DNA of 58,207 bases from a virus (IMGVR_UViG_3300029267_000807:1-58207); one strand, 5' to 3'. Shown: positions 28,078 through 37,644, counted from the first letter of the stretch. The notes: generated by a model from the letters alone, not told the origin. Program-made: numbers and translations.

Positions 28078-31000
28078 ATGGCGCGCGTTTCAAGGGACAG
28101 CCAGTTTCTACACCCGACAGGCGGACAGCCGACGTTCGTCTTTGATCCGGATCTTGTCACGTTTACACCCGCCATGGACAAGCGGATCAGCCCCGGCCCC
28201 TTCTATACAGCCCCTATCGTACAGGGCAAATGGGATGGGACGGGTACCCCTGGCGTTGTGACGTTCCCCCGTGGCGATCAGGTGGGGAATGCGACAGAAG
28301 TCAGGTATGCCAACTTTGATCCATATCAGGGATCCATCGTCTTTTGGATCACGCCAGAATGGGACGGGGATGATGGGATTGAGCATATAGTTTTGCGCCC
28401 AGATTTGGGTGCCATCCAAATTTATAAGACAACCTCAGGTTATCTTCGCGGTTTGTTTAGGACAAGCGGCGGGACGATTGTAGATGCCAATGTAGATGTG
28501 ACGGCTTGGGTCGCGGGGAACACGTACTGCATTGTGTTTAGCTGGGACGTAAAGAACACGGTAGACGGAACAAACTATGTAAGGTTATCCGTAAACAATG
28601 CCCATTCCTATGGTGGTCCAGAGGGCGACGGAACGGCAGAGGACACCGCATCTGTCATTAATTTTGGGCAGGGTTCGGATTTGAAGGCTTCTGATGCTAT
28701 CATCGAAGGCTTGACGGTCTATCGCCGTGTCCTGACCGATGACAACGGTTACGGCACCTTGCCCCAGACAGGCAACCCCTACCAACTACCGTCAACCGAC
28801 GAACTGACCGAAATCTACAATGCGGGATCAGGGCGTGATCCTACTGAAGTCACAGGCTCAGAAGATGTCTGCTTTTGTCTCCCTACCGACAGTACAGCCG
28901 AAGCCTTGACAACCGGAACAGGCGAAGCATGGTCTTGGCCTTGGGGCGATAACTTGCCAGACGTGCATGGCATGTGGGATGGCGGCTTGCCTGGAACGGA
29001 TTATGCGGTTGAATTCAACGGGACAAGTACCCTGATCAACTGCGGATCAGGCGCAACCCTGGATGATATACCCAGCGGTGGTGAGATTACGGTCGGGGTT
29101 TGGGTGCGGATTGATTCAGCGTCAACAGTTCCCCGTATTATCACGAAAGGCCCTTTTGGAAGCGGTTGGCAATTATGGGTAAACGCAAGCGGACAGGTGC
29201 GGTTTACTGTATGGTGCGCTGACGGTGCGGCGTCGTCATGGTACACGACGAAAAGCATAGATGATGGCAAATTTCATTATGTCGTTGGATATTACAACGA
29301 TACTACAAAGCGATCCTATACAGCAGTGGACGGGGACTGGTCTTCTCATGCAACAGGCTCAGGCGCATATGAGGCAGATGCGGCCTATGATCTTATCATA
29401 GGATCTAACGAAGCGGGCGGCGCCCAGGATCTTGACGGCGCTATCGCTTGGGCGGCTATTTGGGACGACGATCACCATACAGCCGGAACGGACTTTATAC
29501 CCCCACGTACAGCCCCAACCCCAGGCGGCAACCTAGTCGAATGCTGGCACATGGACGAAGGGACAGGCGCGACAGCGGCGGCACAAGTCACAAGCCCAGG
29601 GAACGATGGGACGATCACGGACGGCGCATGGTCATCGATCTGGGAACAGGACGGAAGCCCCGTCATTCCGTACAGCCTGGAGTTTGACGGGGCGGCAACG
29701 GTTGTCAACTGCGGATCGGCGGCTGACATTGACGACGTTCCCGATGGCGGCGCGATCACGGTTGAGGCATGGGTGCGTCTTGGTGCTTCTGGCGATCATA
29801 CAGTTCTGTCGAAACAGCCTTCCGGCGCTGGATGGGCGTTGTACTTTTCAGCGGCGGGCTTTTTGATTTTTCGGGCAGAGTATGATACGACGGACGCCTT
29901 TGTGTCCGTAGGGAACGATTGGGCGGACGGGCGGTATCATCATGTTGTGGGAACCTATGACGAAGGGGGAGATCGGCTAGCGCGGCTTTGGATAGATGGG
30001 CTTTTAGTTCGTACTGCGGCGGCGGCTTCTGCTGGCAATTATGTGTCCGATGCGGCGGCAAGTCTTTATATCGGTCGCAACGCTTATGGTGCTTCGGGGT
30101 TTTATGATGGCGGCATAGCTTGGGCGCGCATCTCTGACAGCATTCGCTACACTGGCACCTTCGTTCCCCCTGATCGCCTAAACCCGCCAGCGGTTGACGG
30201 GAACACCTTGCGTCAATTCAACTTCAGGGACGGCGCGGGTGCAACCCTGACCGATGCAACGGGAACGGCAAACGGCACGATCACCTTTGGGGATGGATAC
30301 TGGAACACAACCCCGGACATGGCGATCGACGAACCTGGGGCAAGGGTCTACAATGGCGGATACAATGTCGGCGTCGACGCGGCTGGGGAAGGGGTTTACA
30401 TTGAACAGGCGGTTACGGCTGGGGACGATTACGTCGTCTTTCCTGTTCTGGCGATCGATCAGGACGGGCGGGCGCGACCCAGGATTCGCATTCGGGACGT
30501 AACAGGCGCGGCGGACGTTGTAACATTCAACGGCCCTATGCTGTACGGGACGCATGCGGGCGCGAATAATCAGGCGACCTTACAGCCGACGTCCCCCCGA
30601 TGGATCGCGGACGCGTTGATCGGCGCGACGGTCTACAATATCACGGACGGGTCTTCGGCGACCATTACGGACAATAGCGAAGGCGTTGTCACGGCGAACC
30701 TTGCGGGCGGAACGGACAATGACTGGGATACAAACGATGTGTTCCTGATTCGCTTTGACGAACCCTACTGCTTACACCCATGGGCGGAAACGTTCTGTTT
30801 CAAGGTTCCGGCGGGTTGCGCGACCCTTCGGGTCTTTGTCGAAAACATAAACGCGGAAGGCGTAATACAGATTCACCAACTGCAAGTATTACCCAACCTG
30901 TTGGCGAATGGCGATCATGAAAGTCTACAGGGCGTCAACCCTGAATTGATCACGGGATGGGCAAATCTCAACCTTGATCCAGGCGATACGCAAGCGTCAA

Positions 31001-31881
31001 GCGGTGGCGGCGGGATCATACACTCGGGCGCAGAAGCGTTACAGTGGAATGTTGGCGCAAGCAACGAGTATATGGATGTGGACATAGCAGGGGAAGCGGC
31101 TGGGAAATTTTACATGGGCGGGCTGTGGTATTATGGGGATGGCTCAGAACCTGTGTTGGGCGGATCGACAAGTGGGGATAGAATGAGGTTTCAGGTTGGA
31201 ACAGGCAACGCCTTGGAACCTAGTGAGTTGGCACAATGGAAAGTGGTTTGGAATGTCTTTCAGTGTGTAGGGACACCCGTAAAATGCATGTTGTACGCGC
31301 ATAGCGGGGCGGCGGGCTCGCGATATACGGATGATACGTGGTTGATCGAACTTGATCCCGTTACCCTGACCGTTACCCCCGCAAGCGAAGCCAACAGCGC
31401 GGAAGCGACGGGGCTTCGGGTTGACGGGCGCGACGATTGTCAACAGCCGATCCCAGCCGGATACTTTGCCCCGTCCTTCGGTTCGATTATGTTCAACTGG
31501 ACCCCGCGGCATGATGACAGCGACGTGATCGACTGGGGGAACGCGACCCCGCATGTGTTCTGGGCGGCGGGTCCGATCGCAAATTACATTGAACTGTACT
31601 GGACCGCGGCGGACAACCTTCGGCTTGAAGTCCAGGTCGGCGGAATCGCATCTTCGGCGGACTGGGCGACAGGCGGCGGCGCGATTGTCGCGGGAACAAC
31701 CTATGCTGTCCGGGTCTTTTACACTGGGGTTTCAATATATCTTTATGTCGACGGCGTTTTGAGAATTACGGTTTCCCCCGCGGCTGGGATCGACTTTACG
31801 GGCGATATCCCCCAGGGCATGTTCTGGGGATCGAACGCAACCCCGGCCCAGCATGTCGACGCAACGTTCGCGCGACCATAG
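28078..31881 (+). CDS. Giant LamG/concanavalin-like virion protein
   Basis: The 1267 residues contain several copies of a LamG-type jelly roll. Two are easily aligned: YAVEFNGTSTLINCG (about residue 303) and YSLEFDGAATVVNCG (about 534), each followed by a GGEITVGVWVRI- or GGAITVEAWVRL-type strand and by a GxxYDLIIGSNEAGG or AASLYIGRNAYG strand. Others are seen near residues 80-220 and at the C terminus (1150-1267). LamG domains bind carbohydrate. The protein is probably a surface or fibre protein binding host glycans. Codon and trinucleotide use changes sharply at about 28190-30190 and 30950-31370 relative to the rest, which suggests imported domains. Confidence 0.82.
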   Translation: MARVSRDSQFLHPTGGQPTFVFDPDLVTFTPAMDKRISPGPFYTAPIVQGKWDGTGTPGVVTFPRGDQVGNATEVRYANFDPYQGSIVFWITPEWDGDDGIEHIVLRPDLGAIQIYKTTSGYLRGLFRTSGGTIVDANVDVTAWVAGNTYCIVFSWDVKNTVDGTNYVRLSVNNAHSYGGPEGDGTAEDTASVINFGQGSDLKASDAIIEGLTVYRRVLTDDNGYGTLPQTGNPYQLPSTDELTEIYNAGSGRDPTEVTGSEDVCFCLPTDSTAEALTTGTGEAWSWPWGDNLPDVHGMWDGGLPGTDYAVEFNGTSTLINCGSGATLDDIPSGGEITVGVWVRIDSASTVPRIITKGPFGSGWQLWVNASGQVRFTVWCADGAASSWYTTKSIDDGKFHYVVGYYNDTTKRSYTAVDGDWSSHATGSGAYEADAAYDLIIGSNEAGGAQDLDGAIAWAAIWDDDHHTAGTDFIPPRTAPTPGGNLVECWHMDEGTGATAAAQVTSPGNDGTITDGAWSSIWEQDGSPVIPYSLEFDGAATVVNCGSAADIDDVPDGGAITVEAWVRLGASGDHTVLSKQPSGAGWALYFSAAGFLIFRAEYDTTDAFVSVGNDWADGRYHHVVGTYDEGGDRLARLWIDGLLVRTAAAASAGNYVSDAAASLYIGRNAYGASGFYDGGIAWARISDSIRYTGTFVPPDRLNPPAVDGNTLRQFNFRDGAGATLTDATGTANGTITFGDGYWNTTPDMAIDEPGARVYNGGYNVGVDAAGEGVYIEQAVTAGDDYVVFPVLAIDQDGRARPRIRIRDVTGAADVVTFNGPMLYGTHAGANNQATLQPTSPRWIADALIGATVYNITDGSSATITDNSEGVVTANLAGGTDNDWDTNDVFLIRFDEPYCLHPWAETFCFKVPAGCATLRVFVENINAEGVIQIHQLQVLPNLLANGDHESLQGVNPELITGWANLNLDPGDTQASSGGGGIIHSGAEALQWNVGASNEYMDVDIAGEAAGKFYMGGLWYYGDGSEPVLGGSTSGDRMRFQVGTGNALEPSELAQWKVVWNVFQCVGTPVKCMLYAHSGAAGSRYTDDTWLIELDPVTLTVTPASEANSAEATGLRVDGRDDCQQPIPAGYFAPSFGSIMFNWTPRHDDSDVIDWGNATPHVFWAAGPIANYIELYWTAADNLRLEVQVGGIASSADWATGGGAIVAGTTYAVRVFYTGVSIYLYVDGVLRITVSPAAGIDFTGDIPQGMFWGSNATPAQHVDATFARP

Positions 31882-31890
31882 GAGAATATC

Positions 31891-32283
31891 ATGGCGGACT
31901 ATGTCAAAAGGTACAGGCTTTCCCGATCGCCGACGGCGCGGAACGACGGTTCTGGGCATGTCGATCATGACATTTACGCGATCGCGGCGGTTCAAGGGTC
32001 CGACGAATGGTTTGTCATTCCCGGGCGGCACAAAACGGTTAGCGTCCCGGCGGCGGATCTGTCCGCGGCGCTGGCTTCGGGGACGAATTCCCAGAAGGTC
32101 CAGGCATACAAAAACCTTTTGGCGGCAAACCTGAATACGATTCCCGAACCGATTACGGGCTGGGGACTGAACGAACTTGAAATGCTTCTGGACAATAACG
32201 ACGCGGCTTCGGCGGCGGCGGCTGAAGCAGACGCGTTCGTCCAAACGGTCGCGGGATCGTATCCTGTCGATTTCAACATGTAA
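31891..32283 (+). CDS. Virion-associated hypothetical protein
   Basis: This 130-residue protein has an AGGAG site. It begins MADYVKRYRLSRSP; a beta part with WFVIPGRHKTVSVPA is followed by Ala-rich helices (AALASGTNSQKVQAYKNLLAANL, NNDAASAAAAEADAFVQ). Similar short proteins often accompany fibre-type proteins, perhaps as a chaperone or a minor virion component. Not recognised. Confidence 0.62.
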   Translation: MADYVKRYRLSRSPTARNDGSGHVDHDIYAIAAVQGSDEWFVIPGRHKTVSVPAADLSAALASGTNSQKVQAYKNLLAANLNTIPEPITGWGLNELEMLLDNNDAASAAAAEADAFVQTVAGSYPVDFNM

Positions 32284-32292
32284 GGGGTTGTC

Positions 32293-32940
32293 ATGTCTGA
32301 TTACTGTTCAACAGCCGAAGTCAAAAATCAGATCGAAAAGGAAGGCGCGGACGCGGATATTGCGATCGCAAAGCTTGTAACAGCGGCTTCCCGGACGATC
32401 GACGGCTTTTGTAATCGTCCCGACAACTATTTTCTGGCGGCTGAAGCGACGAAATACTATTTCGGGACCGGACAGCCATGGTTACGGGTCGACGAATGCG
32501 TTTCGATTTCGGCGGTTTACCTGAAAGACGCCATGACCGATACGACGTATGAAACCCTGTCGAACCCGTCAACCCCCTGGGCTGGGGACGGCGATTATTT
32601 CCCGGGGAATGGGGATCATCGGCGACCCCAGCTAAAGACCCCATATAACCTTCTGTTCCTGGATCCGAATGGGGACTATTCGATCTGGACAAAGGGGGAC
32701 ATAAAGTTCAGGCTGTTTACTGTCAAGCTGACCGCGGACTTTGGCGGTTATGCGGCGGTCCCGGCGGACATAAAGGAAGCCGCGATCATGCAAACGGCGC
32801 GTTGGTGGAAGAGATTACAAGGCGGCATGGCGGATTCGCTGGCTTCGATCGAACTGGGACAGCCGACATTCCTTCAGGAACTGGATCCCGACGTGAAAAT
32901 GATCCTGATCCTGGGTCGACATGTGAACCCGGCGGTTTAG
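32293..32940 (+). CDS. Head-tail connector protein (gp6-like)
   Basis: The 215 residues follow the connector/adaptor pattern: TAEVKNQIEKEGADADIAIAKLVTAASRTIDGFCNRPDNYF, a helical N terminus, then GTGQPWLRVDECVSISAVYL and a late helix AAIMQTARWWKR. Such proteins form a ring below the portal. It heads the neck-and-tail series in the usual order (connector, gp10-like, terminator, tail tube). Confidence 0.82.
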   Translation: MSDYCSTAEVKNQIEKEGADADIAIAKLVTAASRTIDGFCNRPDNYFLAAEATKYYFGTGQPWLRVDECVSISAVYLKDAMTDTTYETLSNPSTPWAGDGDYFPGNGDHRRPQLKTPYNLLFLDPNGDYSIWTKGDIKFRLFTVKLTADFGGYAAVPADIKEAAIMQTARWWKRLQGGMADSLASIELGQPTFLQELDPDVKMILILGRHVNPAV

Positions 32941-32941
32941 A

Positions 32942-33457
32942 ATGAAACGCGGGTTCAACATGAAGGCCCATATAAAGGGGCTGAAGGAAACCCAGAAGAA
33001 GCTTGAACAGGTCGCGCGCGACTTGGGCGGCGCGGGTCAGGTTCCAGGGCGTCAATTACAGTCCGCGGTCGCGCGGTCCATGCTATATGTCGAAGGGAAG
33101 GCAAAGAAGAAGGTCCCGGTCGATCGCGGGCGGCTTCGCGCAAGCATCACGCCTAAAGTCGAACAGCCGAACCATACAACGATCCGCGGCATTGTTGGAT
33201 CAAATGTGAAATATGCCCCATATCAGGAATTTGGGACCCGTCCATTCTGGCCCCCATGGGAACCGATTTATCGCTGGGCGCTTCGCGTTGTCCAGGGGGA
33301 CCGGAAGGCGGCGGGCGCGCTGGCATATAAGGCGCGGCTGTCGATCGCGAAACGCGGAATCAAGGCAAAGAAATACTTTCAAGAAGCGTTCGACGAAAGC
33401 CAGTCCAGGATCAAACGTGAAATCGATCGGGCTGTCAAGGCGATTACGTCAAGGTAA
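32942..33457 (+). CDS. HK97 gp10-like neck/tail-completion protein
   Basis: The 171 residues match the gp10 family: GLKETQKKLEQVARDLGG, AKKKVPVDRGRLRASITPKV and PYQEFGTRPFWPPW. It joins head to tail. The first ATG (32942) follows the previous stop by one base; a second ATG seven codons later (32960) is also possible. Confidence 0.88.
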   Translation: MKRGFNMKAHIKGLKETQKKLEQVARDLGGAGQVPGRQLQSAVARSMLYVEGKAKKKVPVDRGRLRASITPKVEQPNHTTIRGIVGSNVKYAPYQEFGTRPFWPPWEPIYRWALRVVQGDRKAAGALAYKARLSIAKRGIKAKKYFQEAFDESQSRIKREIDRAVKAITSR

Positions 33458-33463
33458 GGGGAC

Positions 33464-33928
33464 ATGGCGCTAACGATCGGACAGGCGGTTACAGCGGTTC
33501 ACGACGCGTTCGTCGGCTTGACGGTTGGCGGCGATCCCTTTTACCTTCAGGATTACGACGAACTGAAGGAAGGGATTCATGACCTTCCGACGATCCAGTT
33601 TTACCCCGAAACGCTTGAAGTTGACGCGCGGACAGAAACCGATACGCATACGCTGAACAAGTCGGTCCGGGTCCATAGGTTAGTTGTCCGCATGGACGTT
33701 TACGCGGACAGGCGGAATCATCTTGACGAAAACATGGAACGGCTTGTCGACGTCTGGGACGCTGTAGAAGACGAACTGGAAGCGGAAGCGGGCTGTCCGG
33801 CGTTCGGCGTCGAAACGATTCGAAGCGTACACTGGACATGCGAACGGGTCATTTTCGATTACACCAACACTTCCCCGGCAACCGAATACGCGGGGATCCG
33901 ATACGAACTAGAACTGGAAATCTTCTAA
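33464..33928 (+). CDS. Tail terminator/completion protein (predicted)
   Basis: This 154-residue protein is placed after the gp10-like gene and before the tail tube, as tail terminators are. The segment LPTIQFYPETLEVDARTETDTHTLNKSVRVHRLVVRMDVYADRRNHLDENMERLV fits the alternating-strand fold of the family. It would cap the tail tube at the neck end. Family match is by pattern and position. Confidence 0.7.
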   Translation: MALTIGQAVTAVHDAFVGLTVGGDPFYLQDYDELKEGIHDLPTIQFYPETLEVDARTETDTHTLNKSVRVHRLVVRMDVYADRRNHLDENMERLVDVWDAVEDELEAEAGCPAFGVETIRSVHWTCERVIFDYTNTSPATEYAGIRYELELEIF

Positions 33929-34279
33929 ATGGACGAACTTTATATCGTTCTGAAGAACCTGGATTACAAAGGCGGGATCGTCCCAAAGGGAACGGTCATG
34001 TTCCTGGACCTTCCCCGGGAAAACCTGGACATTCTTGTCAACGTCGGCGCGATATCGCCCTTCGGGACCCCACCTTTTGACGTTCTTCCAGGTTGGCGAT
34101 ATCGGGCGAAGCGGCTGAAGAGAAACGGAATCACGGTTACAACGTTCCTTTATCGGAACGATCAGGACTTGGCGCATGCGCTGTCCCTACCGACGGAACT
34201 TGTTCGGCGTTGGCGGCGCGAACTAAAGACGGCTTTAGGCGTTGATCCAGACATTTCCCCCAGGGGAAAATCTGGATGA
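33929..34279 (+). CDS. Hypothetical tail-module protein
   Basis: This 116-residue protein, whose ATG overlaps the previous stop (TAAATG), has a beta N-terminal part (LYIVLKNLDYKGGIVPKGTVMFLDL) and basic helices later (RRWRRELKTALG). A 33-base hairpin (34245-34277) covers its last codons. Possibly a neck protein or a regulator of the tube gene. Not recognised. Confidence 0.65.
   Translation: MDELYIVLKNLDYKGGIVPKGTVMFLDLPRENLDILVNVGAISPFGTPPFDVLPGWRYRAKRLKRNGITVTTFLYRNDQDLAHALSLPTELVRRWRRELKTALGVDPDISPRGKSG
34245..34277 (+). promoter_or_regulatory. 14-bp hairpin at the end of a gene before the tail tube
   Basis: ATCCAGA/TCTGGAT and TTTCCCC/GGGGAAA form two stacked seven-base-pair stems (34245-34251 with 34271-34277, 34254-34260 with 34263-34269) with small bulges. 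It straddles the last codons of the 116-residue gene. No T-run is present, so processing or mRNA stability seems likelier than termination. Confidence 0.6.
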
Positions 34280-34293
34280 TGTAATCAGAATTC

Positions 34294-34308
34294 GGGTCCG
34301 GCGGACCC
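34294..34308 (+). promoter_or_regulatory. Hairpin before the tail-tube ribosome site
   Basis: GGGTCC (34294-34299) and GGACCC (34303-34308) form a short stem with a three-base loop, followed by AGGAG of the tail-tube gene. Together with the preceding hairpin, it isolates the tube cistron, much like the hairpin modules in front of other genes here. Confidence 0.5.
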
Positions 34309-34324
34309 ATAGGAGCAAAGGAAA

Positions 34325-34786
34325 ATGCAAACAAGCGAAGCTGTAGCGTTGGGTTGCGGAAAGCTGGAAATTGACGTCGGTTGCAACGGCGTCTGGGTCG
34401 ACATTTCCGGTTCTTCGACGTCCCTGGACCCGATTTCCCAGGATCGCATGACAGGGGAAACGTACACCCTGGATGGCATGCGACCGATCATTCGCGGCGG
34501 AAAGAAACAGCCCTTTGAAGCCGTTGTGACGATCGTATATACGGAAGTCGCGGGCGAAGCCTGGGAAACGATCGAAGACGCATGGGACGCGGCGACTTGC
34601 GACCCCATGGTTTGCTTGCGTTGGTCCCCGAAAGGCGGCGCGGTTGGGGAAAAGCAGTATCGGATCCCGAATGGGATTCTGACCCAGATCACCTTCCCCA
34701 ACATGGACGCATCGGCGGGCGGACCGATCGCGGCGGGCTTTGTTGTTCGCGCGGGTTACGTCGAACCGACGGTCATTTCTAGCTAG
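34325..34786 (+). CDS. Major tail (tube) protein (predicted)
   Basis: The 153 residues are beta-rich, with many Gly and Thr residues: CGKLEIDVGCNGVWVDISGSSTSLDPISQDRMTGETYTLDGMRPIIRGGKKQPFEAVVTIVYTEVAG. A strong AGGAG site precedes the ATG. Position (before the frameshifting chaperone and tape measure) and size fit a siphovirus tail tube protein. Confidence 0.82.
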   Translation: MQTSEAVALGCGKLEIDVGCNGVWVDISGSSTSLDPISQDRMTGETYTLDGMRPIIRGGKKQPFEAVVTIVYTEVAGEAWETIEDAWDAATCDPMVCLRWSPKGGAVGEKQYRIPNGILTQITFPNMDASAGGPIAAGFVVRAGYVEPTVISS

Positions 34787-34800
34787 AAGAAAGGCGTACA

Positions 34801-35115
34801 ATGCCAAAAAGAAAGCAGACGGTCCAGGCATGGACCCGGGAAGCCCAGGGCGCGGATTCATGGGTTGAATTCGTCCCTGTCACAGTTGAAGAAAGCCTGG
34901 GGCTTGTCCCGAATTCCATGCGATCGGAAGACGAAACGCGGCTTGACGAACTTCGAAATCGCGTTTTGCGCTGGAACTGGGTCGACGTCGAAGGGAACCC
35001 CCTTCCCCAGCCGGAAGAGGATCCAGACGTATGGAATTCATGTACAGCCGCGGAACTGGCGATCCTGTCGCGGATCGTCCTGGGCATGCCAACAGCGGAC
35101 GAACTAAAAAACTGA
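34801..35115 (+). CDS. Tail assembly chaperone, short form
   Basis: This 104-residue protein has AGAAAGGCG before its ATG and ends in CTA AAA AAC TGA. It is an acidic, helical protein as expected of the G-type chaperone. By analogy with lambda G/GT, most ribosomes make this form while a fraction shift -1 at A AAA AAC (35106-35112) to give the longer form of 174 residues. Both act with the tape measure to set up tail assembly. Confidence 0.9.
   Translation: MPKRKQTVQAWTREAQGADSWVEFVPVTVEESLGLVPNSMRSEDETRLDELRNRVLRWNWVDVEGNPLPQPEEDPDVWNSCTAAELAILSRIVLGMPTADELKN
35106..35112 (+). promoter_or_regulatory. Programmed -1 frameshift heptamer A AAA AAC
   Basis: The canonical X XXY YYZ heptamer is in the correct phase: CTA AAA AAC TGA in the zero frame, CTA AAA AAA CTG AAG after the shift. 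It lies one codon before the short-form stop. The downstream -1 frame stays open for 70 codons up to 35324, just past the tape-measure start. This is the conserved arrangement of tail chaperone genes. Confidence 0.92.
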
Positions 35116-35324
35116 AGGGCCGTTTCTGGGACTTTATGAATCGCCCAGACGTTCATGAACCCCCGGCGGAATGGCTTTTGTTGTCATTCTGTCGGCTATA
35201 CCCAGGAACGACCCCCGGTCAGATCCGAAAGGAAGCCTGGGAACCCGTATCCATGCATGCGCGAATGGCGAACTGGGAAGCGGAATTTATGGAATTCCGA
35301 AGGAAACTGAATGCCAGAACGTAA
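35112..35324 (+). CDS. Tail assembly chaperone, frameshift extension (T-like part)
   Basis: This is the 70-residue -1-frame extension, read after slippage at 35106-35112. It has an aromatic helix set (FWDFMNRPDVHEPPAEWLLLSFCRLYPGTTPGQIRKEAWEPVSMHARMANWEAEFMEF). No ribosome site or start codon supports independent initiation near 35112; an ATG in this frame at 35136 is unlikely to be used. It ends 14 bases inside the tape-measure gene. Confidence 0.88.
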   Translation: MKGRFWDFMNRPDVHEPPAEWLLLSFCRLYPGTTPGQIRKEAWEPVSMHARMANWEAEFMEFRRKLNART

Positions 35325-37641
35325 TCGCGTTCAAGTTGACATCGTCGTCAAAACCGAAGGCGGAAAAATTGTCGCTGAACTGAGCGATACGATGGGCGAC
35401 GTCGGCGAACAATTTGAAAAGGTCGCGGAAAAGGGATCGAAATTCCAGTCCGCCATGGACAGCATAACGCGCGGCGTCTTTGAACGCGCGGGGCAAATGG
35501 CGACGGAATTCGTCATGCAAATCCCCAAAATGACCGCGGAACTGTTCAAGCTGGGAACGCAAAGCGAAGCGACAGCCCTTCGGTTCGAACGGTTCGCGGG
35601 CGGCGCGGACCGGGCGGAAATGTTCCTTCAGGCGTTCCAGGACGCGACGGACGGAACCGTTTCGCGCATGGCTTCCATGCAAGGCGCGTCGAAGCTGTTA
35701 CAAATGGGGCTTGTCGAAACGTCCGACGAAATGGGGACGGTTGCGGCGATCGCGACAAAGCTGGGCGATCAAACCATGTCCGCGGGCGATCGGATCGGGG
35801 ACTTTGCGGCGCTGTTGGCGAATCAGTCGATCCCCCGGCTTGACAACTTTGGAATTTCGTCGGGTCGCGTTCGCGCGCGGATCGAAGAACTTCAGGCGTC
35901 GATCGAAGGGCTGTCCCGGGAAGAAGCGTTCAAGATCGCCGTGATCGAAGAAGGGAACAAGGCCCTTCAGATCCTGGGCGATACGACGGATACAGCGGCT
36001 GTAAAAATAGACAAGCTAAAAGCCGCGACCGACGACGCGAAAGAAGGACTGGGGCTTTTGCTTCTGGGCGTCGTCGAAAATACAGGTGGGGTTGACGATC
36101 TGGCGGCGCGGATCCGGAACATTCCGACGGCGCTTCAGCAAGTCGTTATCATGGCGGGCGCGACCTATGACGGTTTGGCGGCGCTGAACAAGCTGAAGAA
36201 CCCGTTCGAAGCGTTCAATAACAGCATGAAACGCGGCGCGGCGTCCATGGTTGACTGGAACCATGAAAGCGAACTGTCCCGTTATCGTCAATATCACTTG
36301 AACGAAGCGGTCGAAGACGGCGCGAAGGAAATCCAGCGTATTTCGTATATGGCTGAAGACGCTTCCGTTTCGCATGGCGACTATGCGCGATCGACTGAAG
36401 ATATCGAAAAGGCGATCGAACGCGCGACCCCGGCGGTTGAAGCTTTCACGAAAGCCCAGGAAGAAGCGAAGGCGGAAGTCGAACGCGTAAACGCCATGAT
36501 GCAAAGACAAGCTGAAGCGGCGTTCGGGTTGGCCCAGGAATGGCATGGGTTCGAAGAGGATCGGACAAAAACAGCCGAAGACTTTGCTGAAGAACGGGAA
36601 GAAATCGAAGCCGCATATCTTGAACAGGTCGCGACCCTTCAGGAAAGGGGAAAGACAACCTATTATCGGATCGACGAAGACGCAAAGCGGCGTCAACTTG
36701 CCATAACAGAAGCCCGGATTCAGGAAGCCCTAGAACAGCAAGCGGAATTCAATGAAGAAACGTCGACCCTGGATCGGCTTCGTATGGAAGAACGGATCGC
36801 AAACCTTCAGAGTGAAGCCCATGAACAGCGGTCGATCCTAGAACGATCCTATGACGGCATGATCGCGGTCGCTGGGGAAAATACGGACAAGCTGATCGCG
36901 GAAGCCCAGCGGGATCGGGACGAATCGATCGCGGCGCTGGAAGAGAAAGCCGCGGCACAAGAAAAGATTCAGCGCGAAAACTTTGGACGCATGCTGTTGG
37001 ATACGGCGACCCGGTTCGCCGAAATGCGCGGAATCCCAGCCGAAGAAACGCTTCGCATGCAAACGGAAATCAGCAAACAATATGGGCTGATCGACGAAAA
37101 GACGGCTGACAGCGCGAATCAATGGATTACGGCGCTTGACAAATGGGCGGACGGCGCAACGGTCGATCTAGGAAAGGTCGCGGAACGGTTGGGCGGCTTT
37201 GGCGATACAATGGATACGGAAACCGAAGACTGGGAATCCCAGCTTGAAGAGTTTTCGACGAACGCGCGCGGCGAATTCCAGGACTATGAAGCTTCGATCG
37301 CGGCGGCGGTTGGAACGACGGCGTCCCTTCGGGACGCGATCAACGAACTTCAGTCGAAGGAAATCACGATCACGACCCGGATCAAACAAATAAAGGACGT
37401 CGTTTCAGAGTATTCCCCGGGCGCGACCATTCCGGACATTTCAGCCCAGCATGGATTCGCTGGCATTGTCGGACCGGGCTTTGGCGGGCCGATCCGGATT
37501 ACAGCGGGCGAAGGGAATCAGCCGGAACGGGTAACAGTTCAGCCCGTCAACAATTACACCATGAATGTATCGACCCGGGCGACGTCCCCGGCGGTTCAAC
37601 AGGACTTCCGAATTATGGAAGCTTTAGGGCGAAGGGCATAA
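35311..37641 (+). CDS. Tape measure protein
   Basis: The 776 residues are almost wholly helical with long coiled coils (about 385-590 with heptads of Glu/Ala/Leu/Arg) and an N-terminal portion with repeats of a few hydrophobic helices. The length of tape measures fixes tail length; using roughly 0.15 nm per residue would give a tail of about 115 nm, a rough inference. It follows the chaperone, as in all siphoviruses. No lytic domain was visible. GAAGGAAACTG lies before the ATG. Confidence 0.9.
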   Translation: MPERNRVQVDIVVKTEGGKIVAELSDTMGDVGEQFEKVAEKGSKFQSAMDSITRGVFERAGQMATEFVMQIPKMTAELFKLGTQSEATALRFERFAGGADRAEMFLQAFQDATDGTVSRMASMQGASKLLQMGLVETSDEMGTVAAIATKLGDQTMSAGDRIGDFAALLANQSIPRLDNFGISSGRVRARIEELQASIEGLSREEAFKIAVIEEGNKALQILGDTTDTAAVKIDKLKAATDDAKEGLGLLLLGVVENTGGVDDLAARIRNIPTALQQVVIMAGATYDGLAALNKLKNPFEAFNNSMKRGAASMVDWNHESELSRYRQYHLNEAVEDGAKEIQRISYMAEDASVSHGDYARSTEDIEKAIERATPAVEAFTKAQEEAKAEVERVNAMMQRQAEAAFGLAQEWHGFEEDRTKTAEDFAEEREEIEAAYLEQVATLQERGKTTYYRIDEDAKRRQLAITEARIQEALEQQAEFNEETSTLDRLRMEERIANLQSEAHEQRSILERSYDGMIAVAGENTDKLIAEAQRDRDESIAALEEKAAAQEKIQRENFGRMLLDTATRFAEMRGIPAEETLRMQTEISKQYGLIDEKTADSANQWITALDKWADGATVDLGKVAERLGGFGDTMDTETEDWESQLEEFSTNARGEFQDYEASIAAAVGTTASLRDAINELQSKEITITTRIKQIKDVVSEYSPGATIPDISAQHGFAGIVGPGFGGPIRITAGEGNQPERVTVQPVNNYTMNVSTRATSPAVQQDFRIMEALGRRA

Positions 37642-37644
37642 AGC

